44,627 nucleotides of DNA, from positions 1 to 44,627 of the forward strand of contig NZ_FZON01000043.1 of the NCBI RefSeq assembly GCF_900188425.1, written 5' to 3'. The notes beneath the pieces were generated by a model. It was not told where the DNA came from, searched no databases, and worked only from the letters and a program-made list of their open reading frames with translations. This document shows positions 39,741 to 44,627 of this stretch, piece by piece. The stretch is from Antarctobacter heliothermus (GTDB lineage Bacteria > Pseudomonadota > Alphaproteobacteria > Rhodobacterales > Rhodobacteraceae). Within the stretch, counting starts at the first letter, position 1; every line of letters begins with the position of its first letter. Both the position numbers and the translations under genes were made by a program.

Positions 39741-41564
39741 CTAGCCAAGCATCCCCTTGCCGTGACCTACCGCCGATTGCAGCGATTTGACCACGACAAA
39801 GGCGTTTCGCAAATGACTCCGCTCAAAATCCGACAGATCGGCGGGTGCCAGATAGTTGTCCGGCGCGCCGCCTGCCTTGATCTGGCGGGCCTGATGTTCC
39901 AGTCGGGTGTCGGCGATCAGGTCATAGGCGTCCAGCAAATCCTGCCCGCCGGACTGGCTGAGCACACCCGCCCCCATGGCGGCCGACAGCCGGGCGCGGG
40001 TGTTGACCGCTGTCAGCGATCCTTGCAGCGCATAGACGCGGCCCAGATCGACCACCGGCACAACGCCGTTGTGTTTCAGGTCCAGCTGGTTCTTGTGCTC
40101 TCCCGAACGGATGGTGGCAAAGCCGCGCAGCAGCCCCAGCGGCGGCGTATGCTTGAGCGAGTTCGAGATCATGTGCGCCACGAAGATCGAGTTTTTCGCG
40201 GCCTTGCCCAACGTCTGTTCCTGCAGGTTCTCGAACAGCGACGTGGTGCCGCCGATGGGGCGCAGGTCAAACATGACAGAGGCCAGCATCTGCGCCTCGG
40301 GGACGGGTTTGGCGATCCAGCTGTTGAAATAGCCGCGCCAGACCCGCAACGGCTGGCACCAGCGCGGGGATGAGGCCATCATGTCGCCGGGGCAATAGAC
40401 ATAGCCGCAGGTGTTCAGCCCGTCTGTGACGATCCTGGCCAGACCTTCGAAATAGGGGCGCATGTCTTCGGTGAAACCGTCATGCAGGATCAGCACGTTG
40501 TCCTGATCCGACACGCCGGTTTGTTCCTGCCGTCCCTGACTGCCACAGGCCGCCCAGAGGTAGGGGACGGGCGGCGCGCCCAGTTCTGCCTCGGCCAGTG
40601 CCAGCAGGCGGCGGGTGGCGGTGTCGGCGATGTCGGTGATCAGCCGGGTGATGACCTCATGCCGGTTGCCGCCTGCCACCAGTTGCACCAGCAGTTGCGG
40701 GATGCGGGCGGTGACGCGGGCCATGGCCTCTGGCGTCTTGGCGAACGCCAGCTCGGACACCAGTTCCGCCGAGGTCATGGCCTGAAAGCGGGTCAGATCA
40801 GTCTGGGTGACGATGCCGACCAGTTTGTCGCCCTCGGTGACGGGAACATGGCCGATGCGGCGTTCCATCATCATGTGCAGCACGTCCGACCCGATGGCCG
40901 AGGGCGGGAGGGTCAGGGGATCGGCGGTCATGATTTCTGACAGGGGGGTGTCGTAGGACAGGCCGCCGCCCACAACCTTGCCCGAGATGTCGCGGATTGT
41001 GGCGATGCCGCGCAGCACCTTGCCCTCGGTGATGCAGACCGATGAGATATGGCGCGAGTGCATGAGCTGCGCCGCGTCGCGCACCGGGGTATGGGGCGGG
41101 CAGGTCAACGGGGCAGGGGCCATCAGCGTCTCGACCCGTGTGGTGGTCAGGTCGGCGCGTTTCGGTTTCGCGGGGCGCTGGCGGTCAAAGAATTTCTTCG
41201 CTGCGGGCTGGGTGTCCAGAAGGTGCCGGAACTCTGCCGGTGGCAGCACCAGCAGGCGGGTTTCTTCGCGTGTGCGTGCAGAGGTCACGGCCAGCCCGTC
41301 GCGGAACAGGCCGCGTTCGCCGAAACTGTTGCGCGGACCCAGCAATGAGATCTGCGCGCCGTTGCTGTCGGTGACTTCGACCGCGCCCTGGTGGATCAGG
41401 TACAGCCCGTCAAGCGGTTGGCCCAGAGTGTAGATGTCCTGATCCGCGTCCAGAACCTGTTGCTGGAACGCGGGCAGAAGATCCTCCAGCACCTGCGTGT
41501 CAAGCGCATCGTAGGGGTGGACGGCAGAGAGAAATCTGAGGAGTTCGGCGCGATCGACGGGCAT
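39741..41564 (-). CDS. cNMP-binding / twin CBS / DUF294 nucleotidyltransferase-like signalling protein
   Basis: This 607-residue cytoplasmic protein has domains in order: a cyclic-nucleotide-binding fold (about 10-130, with QPLDGLYLIHQGAVEV and GERGLFRDG), two CBS domains (about 145-270, with HISSVCITEGKVLRGIATIR and RRIGHVPVTEGDKLVGIVTQ), then a GlnD-like nucleotidyltransferase domain with GSQGRQEQTGVSDQDN (GSxGRxE and DxD-type acids), and a helical C-terminal DUF294_C part. The catalytic acids look intact. Such proteins are common beside acetate symporters and DnaQ-type exonucleases and may sense adenylate levels (CBS) or modify a target protein with a nucleotide. It lies 124 bases after the symporter gene. 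Confidence 0.9.
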   Translation of the reverse strand: MPVDRAELLRFLSAVHPYDALDTQVLEDLLPAFQQQVLDADQDIYTLGQPLDGLYLIHQGAVEVTDSNGAQISLLGPRNSFGERGLFRDGLAVTSARTREETRLLVLPPAEFRHLLDTQPAAKKFFDRQRPAKPKRADLTTTRVETLMAPAPLTCPPHTPVRDAAQLMHSRHISSVCITEGKVLRGIATIRDISGKVVGGGLSYDTPLSEIMTADPLTLPPSAIGSDVLHMMMERRIGHVPVTEGDKLVGIVTQTDLTRFQAMTSAELVSELAFAKTPEAMARVTARIPQLLVQLVAGGNRHEVITRLITDIADTATRRLLALAEAELGAPPVPYLWAACGSQGRQEQTGVSDQDNVLILHDGFTEDMRPYFEGLARIVTDGLNTCGYVYCPGDMMASSPRWCQPLRVWRGYFNSWIAKPVPEAQMLASVMFDLRPIGGTTSLFENLQEQTLGKAAKNSIFVAHMISNSLKHTPPLGLLRGFATIRSGEHKNQLDLKHNGVVPVVDLGRVYALQGSLTAVNTRARLSAAMGAGVLSQSGGQDLLDAYDLIADTRLEHQARQIKAGGAPDNYLAPADLSDFERSHLRNAFVVVKSLQSAVGHGKGMLG

Positions 41565-41591
41565 GGGTCATCCTTGCGCGGGAAATGAAAT

Positions 41592-41679
41592 GTCCCGCCC
41601 GACATCACGCCGGACGGGACCGATTGTCATGCGGCGGACCAGCTTGGTCCGTGGTCCCGCCCCGGCGCGGGGCCGGGAC
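41592..41679. repeat. Two GTCCCG-type GC-rich hairpins downstream of the symporter gene
   Basis: Unit one runs from GTCCCGCCCG (41592) to CGGGAC (41620). Unit two is GTCCCGCCCCG-GCG-CGGGGCCGGGAC (41654-41679), a stem with one bulge. Together they fill the 124-base gap between symporter and DUF294 genes. The edge GGGACGGGGT recurs, inverted, in the opp repeat block (around 5141-5151), so both blocks may belong to one dispersed repeat family. Unit two, 10 bases past the symporter stop, can also serve as terminator. Confidence 0.6.
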
Positions 41680-41688
41680 GGGGTGGTG

Positions 41689-43476
41689 TTAGTGGTCCGC
41701 AGCTGCGGCACCGGCACCGCGCGGCACGCGTACCGATTCCACCAGCTCTTCGATCTCGGTCGGGATCGGAGTGGTGAACTTGGACACGGTGAAGGCCACG
41801 CAGAAGTTGATGATCGCACCGACGGCCCCGAAGGAAGTCGACTGGATTGTGCCCAGCAGCGGGTCCGCATCGGTAAAGCTGTTGGTGTCAGGGATGAACA
41901 ACCAACCCTTGTGCAGGAAGATGTAGACCAGCGTCACCAGCAGACCTGTCACCATGCCTGTCACCGCGCCTTTGTTGTTCACCTTGGTAAAGATGCCCAT
42001 CATCAGCGCCGGGAAGATCGATGCCGCGGCAAGACCAAAGGCCAAGGCCACGGTTTGCGCCGCAAAGCCCGGAGGGTTGAGGCCAAGGTAGGTGGCCACC
42101 GCGATGGCAACCGCCATGGCGACCCGTGCAGACAGCAACTCACCCTTTTCCGAGATCGCCGGGTTGATCGAGCCCTTGATCAGGTCGTGGGAGACAGCCG
42201 AAGAGATCGCCAGCAGCAGACCGGCCGCTGTGGACAGCGCGGCGGCAAGACCACCAGCCGCGACCAGACCGATGACCCAGCTGGGCAGGTTGGCGATTTC
42301 GGGGTTGGCCAGAACAAGGATGTCACGGTCGAACTTGGTCAGTTCGTTTGCGTCACCCCAACCGGCGGCTTCCATCTTGGCAACCGTGTCGGCATCGGCA
42401 TCGTTGAAGTACACGATCTTGCCGTCACCGTTCTTGTCTTCCCAGCCCAAGAGGCCGGTTTTCTGCCATGTCGCCATCCAGTCATACTCTGGGTTGGCTT
42501 CGATCATCTCGACAGAGACAGGCTCTCCCGTTGCACCATTCGGCCACATCAGGTCGGTGATGTTCAGGCGTGCCATGGCACCCACAGCCGGGGCGGTCAG
42601 GTACAGCAGCGCGATAAAGACCAGCGCCCAGCCCGCGGACCAGCGTGCATCCGCCACGCGCGGCACGGTGAAGAAGCGCATGATGACGTGGGGCAGACCC
42701 GCTGTACCGATCATCAGCGACAGGGTGAACAGCACCATGTTGAGCGTGTCGGAGTGGTGGGTCGTGTACTCGTTAAAGCCCAGCTCGGCGACGATGGAGT
42801 CCAGCTTGGCCAGCAGCGGCTCACCGCTGGCGACGTGATCGCCAAACAGACCCAGCGCAGGGATCGGGTTGCCGGTCAGTTGCAGCGAGATGAAGACGGC
42901 CGGGATGGTGTAGGCCATGATCAGCACGACGTACTGTGCGACCTGCGTGTAGGTCACGCCCTTCATGCCGCCGAAAACGGCGTAGGCAAAGACCACGCAG
43001 GCACCGATCAGCAGGCCGGTGGTGTTGGACACCTCCAGGAAGCGGCCAAAGGCGACGCCAACACCGGTCATCTGCCCGATCACATAGGTGAGCGAGGCAA
43101 CCAGCAGGGCGATCACGGCCACGACGCGCGCGGTCGGGCTGTAGAAACGGTCGCCGATGAACTCGGACACGGTGTATTTGCCGAACTTGCGCAGGTAGGG
43201 CGCAAGCAGCAGAGCCAGCAGAACATAGCCGCCGGTCCAACCCATCAGGAAGGTCGAGTTGTCATAGCCGGTGAAGGCGATGAGACCGGCCATGCCGATG
43301 AATGAGGCCGCCGACATCCAGTCCGCCGCCGTGGCCATGCCGTTGGTGACCGGGTGAACGCCGCGACCGGCGGCGTAGAATTCCGATGTGGAGCCCGCAC
43401 GGGCCCAGATCGCGATGCCGATGTAGAGCGCGAAACTCGCGCCGACAAACAGCAGGTTGATGGTAAACTGATCCAT
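41689..43476 (-). CDS. Sodium:solute symporter, acetate-type (VC_2705 subfamily)
   Basis: This 595-residue membrane protein is of the SSS family with about 13 helices. Hallmarks are EFYAAGRGVHPVTNGMATAA near helix 1-2, YDNSTFLMGWTGGYVLLALL, FGGMKGVTYTQVAQYVVL, GTAGLPHVIMRFFTVP and LAAALSTAAGLLLAISSAVS. A loop of about 80 residues (about 330-415) contains DKNGDGKIVYFN, which reads like an EF-hand calcium loop. The partner DUF4212 gene is directly upstream (six bases), the arrangement that defines this subfamily. Acetate or another short carboxylate is the expected substrate, in line with the acs gene at the window edge. Confidence 0.9.
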   Translation of the reverse strand: MDQFTINLLFVGASFALYIGIAIWARAGSTSEFYAAGRGVHPVTNGMATAADWMSAASFIGMAGLIAFTGYDNSTFLMGWTGGYVLLALLLAPYLRKFGKYTVSEFIGDRFYSPTARVVAVIALLVASLTYVIGQMTGVGVAFGRFLEVSNTTGLLIGACVVFAYAVFGGMKGVTYTQVAQYVVLIMAYTIPAVFISLQLTGNPIPALGLFGDHVASGEPLLAKLDSIVAELGFNEYTTHHSDTLNMVLFTLSLMIGTAGLPHVIMRFFTVPRVADARWSAGWALVFIALLYLTAPAVGAMARLNITDLMWPNGATGEPVSVEMIEANPEYDWMATWQKTGLLGWEDKNGDGKIVYFNDADADTVAKMEAAGWGDANELTKFDRDILVLANPEIANLPSWVIGLVAAGGLAAALSTAAGLLLAISSAVSHDLIKGSINPAISEKGELLSARVAMAVAIAVATYLGLNPPGFAAQTVALAFGLAAASIFPALMMGIFTKVNNKGAVTGMVTGLLVTLVYIFLHKGWLFIPDTNSFTDADPLLGTIQSTSFGAVGAIINFCVAFTVSKFTTPIPTEIEELVESVRVPRGAGAAAADH

Positions 43477-43482
43477 AACGTC

Positions 43483-43764
43483 TTATTCCTCCTCGACGCC
43501 GTATTCACGGTCGAGCTTGTTCATTCGCCACGCGTAGAAGAAAATCAGCGCCAAGAAGACGATGATCGACCCCTGCTGGGCAAACCAGAAGCCCAGATCG
43601 GTGCCGCCCACGGCAATGCCCGAAATCATCGGGCGCAGCAGTATGCCAAAACCGAAAGACACCAGCGCCCAGATGATGAGGCTGATGACGATGATGCGTA
43701 CGTTGGCCTTCCAGTAGCCCGCATCGGACTTTGCCTGTTCAGCCTGTGAAGTGTGGTCCGCCAT
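43483..43764 (-). CDS. DUF4212 protein, small partner of the sodium:solute symporter
   Basis: This 93-residue protein has two membrane helices (about 21-45, VRIIVISLIIWALVSFGFGI; about 58-80, FAQQGSIIVFLALIFFYAW) and a C-terminal acidic EYGVEEE. The family is called the sodium/substrate symporter small subunit and is nearly always found just before a VC_2705-type symporter. The start at 43764 (MADHTSQ) has GGAGGAAC seven to ten bases upstream; the longer frame upstream is not family-like. Six bases separate it from the symporter gene, so the two are co-translated. Confidence 0.92.
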   Translation of the reverse strand: MADHTSQAEQAKSDAGYWKANVRIIVISLIIWALVSFGFGILLRPMISGIAVGGTDLGFWFAQQGSIIVFLALIFFYAWRMNKLDREYGVEEE

Positions 43765-43837
43765 GATGCGGTTCCTCCTCTTTCCTCCAGGGAGCCCGCT
43801 GCGCAGGGGCGCAACGGGCCAGTTCATTCAGCCCCGC

Positions 43838-44524
43838 TCAGGCGGTGGCTGTCTTTACGATCGCAGAAAGCTTGCCCGCGATATCCTTGATCTCGCCCAT
43901 GGCGTTGATGCCGATCAGCGCGCCTTTGCGGGCGTAGTATTTGATCAGCGGCGCGGTCGAGACGTGGTAGGCTTCAAGCCGGGCCGCAACGGTTTCGGCG
44001 TTGTCGTCGGCGCGGCGCTTGAACTCTGTGCTGCCACATTTGTCACAGACACCTGTCGCCTTGGGCGGCTTGAAGTCGTCGTGATACCCCTCACCGCACC
44101 CGCCGCAAGTGAATCGGCCCGAAATCCGCGACACCATGGCGGCGTCGTCGACCTCGAGGCTGACAGCAGCATCGATCTTCTGCCCGTTTGCGGCCAGCAG
44201 TTCGTCCAGCGCCTCGGCCTGGGCCTCGGTGCGCGGAAAGCCATCAAGGATGACACCCTTGGCGCAGTCCGCATCGGCCAGCCGGTCGCGCAGGATGGCG
44301 ATGACGATCTCGTCAGAGACCAGATCACCCGCCTCCATCACCGCCTTGGCCTGTTTGCCCGCGTCGGTGCCGGCGGCCACGGCAGCGCGCAGCAGATCCC
44401 CGGTCGACAGTTGCACAAACCCGAATTGCTCTTCGAGCATCCGCGCCTGCGTGCCCTTGCCTGCCCCCGGAGGGCCAAGCAGGATCAGCACGGGGGCGGC
44501 GGCGGTTGTTTTGGATCCGTCCAT
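43838..44524 (-). CDS. adk: Adenylate kinase
   Basis: This 228-residue kinase interconverts ATP + AMP and 2 ADP. Motifs are the P-loop LLGPPGAGKGTQA, the AMP-binding STGDLLRAA and ILDGFPRTEAQA, and SRISGRF before the LID. The LID contains four Cys (CGGCGEGYHDDF...VCDKCG), a zinc-binding type. The start could be any of GTG 44536, ATG 44527 or ATG 44524; the last is chosen because AGGG is five bases upstream. It lies directly after acetyl-CoA synthetase (nine bases). That enzyme makes AMP, so this kinase would recycle it. Roseobacters usually also have an adk in the ribosomal protein operon; this would then be a second copy. Confidence 0.93.
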   Translation of the reverse strand: MDGSKTTAAAPVLILLGPPGAGKGTQARMLEEQFGFVQLSTGDLLRAAVAAGTDAGKQAKAVMEAGDLVSDEIVIAILRDRLADADCAKGVILDGFPRTEAQAEALDELLAANGQKIDAAVSLEVDDAAMVSRISGRFTCGGCGEGYHDDFKPPKATGVCDKCGSTEFKRRADDNAETVAARLEAYHVSTAPLIKYYARKGALIGINAMGEIKDIAGKLSAIVKTATA

Positions 44525-44532
44525 CATGTCCC

Positions 44533-44627
44533 TCACGCCTTGTTCATGCGGTTGTCGATGAGGTCGTCGACGACGGAGGGGTCGGCGAGGGTGGAGGTGT
44601 CGCCCAATGCGCCGTAGTCGTTTTCGG
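44533..44627 (-). CDS. acs: Acetyl-CoA synthetase, C-terminal end (partial)
   Basis: The last 30 codons of a gene entering from the right edge are visible on the minus strand, read after two leftover bases. The peptide [20 protein letters not shown] and then [10 protein letters not shown] matches the typical end of acetyl-CoA synthetase (…[13 protein letters not shown]…). The enzyme activates acetate with ATP and CoA, releasing AMP and pyrophosphate. It is followed on the same strand by adenylate kinase, DUF4212 and the symporter, which together form an acetate uptake and activation operon. The catalytic parts lie outside the window. Confidence 0.85.
   Translation of the reverse strand, partial: ENDYGALGDTSTLADPSVVDDLIDNRMNKA

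Overview
The window looks like a chromosomal segment of a high-GC alphaproteobacterium of the family Rhodobacteraceae (Roseobacter group). This rests on the general protein make-up (a stand-alone Hint-domain protein, a complete TRAP transporter, an acetate-type symporter with its DUF4212 partner), strong GC bias at third codon positions, frequent ATGA/TTGA gene overlaps and short GC-rich palindromes between genes. No rRNA, tRNA, CRISPR array, transposase or phage gene was seen. The species cannot be fixed from the sequence alone.

Layout. 1-0.4 kb: the end of a 2,5-dioxovalerate (alpha-ketoglutarate semialdehyde) dehydrogenase gene. 0.4-1.2 kb: a methyltransferase. 1.3-6.9 kb (minus strand): a five-gene oligopeptide ABC transporter, oppA-B-C-D-F, with a palindromic repeat pair between oppA and oppB. 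7.07-15.57 kb (minus strand): a compact eight-gene block encoding a soluble Ser/Thr kinase, an FHA protein, a PP2C phosphatase, a degenerate GTPase, a dynamin-like GTPase, a second GTPase, a small Roadblock-like protein and one unknown protein. This block is the best candidate for an undescribed system. It has the phospho-switch parts familiar from type VI secretion control, but no secretion genes are present and the likely output is a set of GTPases. 15.8-18.5 kb: a DedA protein, a small membrane protein and a thiamine-diphosphate enzyme. 18.9-20.3 kb: two unrecognised genes that look lower in GC than their surroundings.

20.5-29.7 kb: tryptophan catabolism (kynA-kynU, with no formamidase gene beside them), a Hint-domain protein, an oxalate/acyl-CoA ligase, a ketopantoate reductase-like protein, a Gfo/Idh/MocA oxidoreductase, a small monooxygenase-fold protein, a metallo-beta-lactamase-fold hydrolase and an inositol 2-dehydrogenase-like protein.

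30.1-37.7 kb (plus strand): an uptake and CoA-activation locus. It has a TRAP transporter (dctP-Q-M), an HSD10-like dehydrogenase, a feruloyl-CoA synthase-like ligase, a 54-residue protein with a CxxCxxCxxxC motif, a regulator joining an XRE helix-turn-helix to a shikimate-kinase-like domain (BoxR/BzdR type), and a lone C-terminal 3-hydroxyacyl-CoA dehydrogenase domain. TGCA-N6-TGCA-like sites lie upstream of both dctP and the regulator gene, which ties the locus together as a probable aromatic-acid regulon.

37.7-44.6 kb (minus strand): an acetate-use locus. In transcription order it holds the end of acetyl-CoA synthetase, an adenylate kinase, a DUF4212 protein, a sodium:solute symporter, a cNMP/CBS/DUF294 protein, a small membrane protein and a membrane-anchored HAMP-PAS-exonuclease. 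The adenylate kinase would recycle the AMP that acetyl-CoA synthetase makes. Functions were assigned by reading motifs and recalling families; no database search was run.
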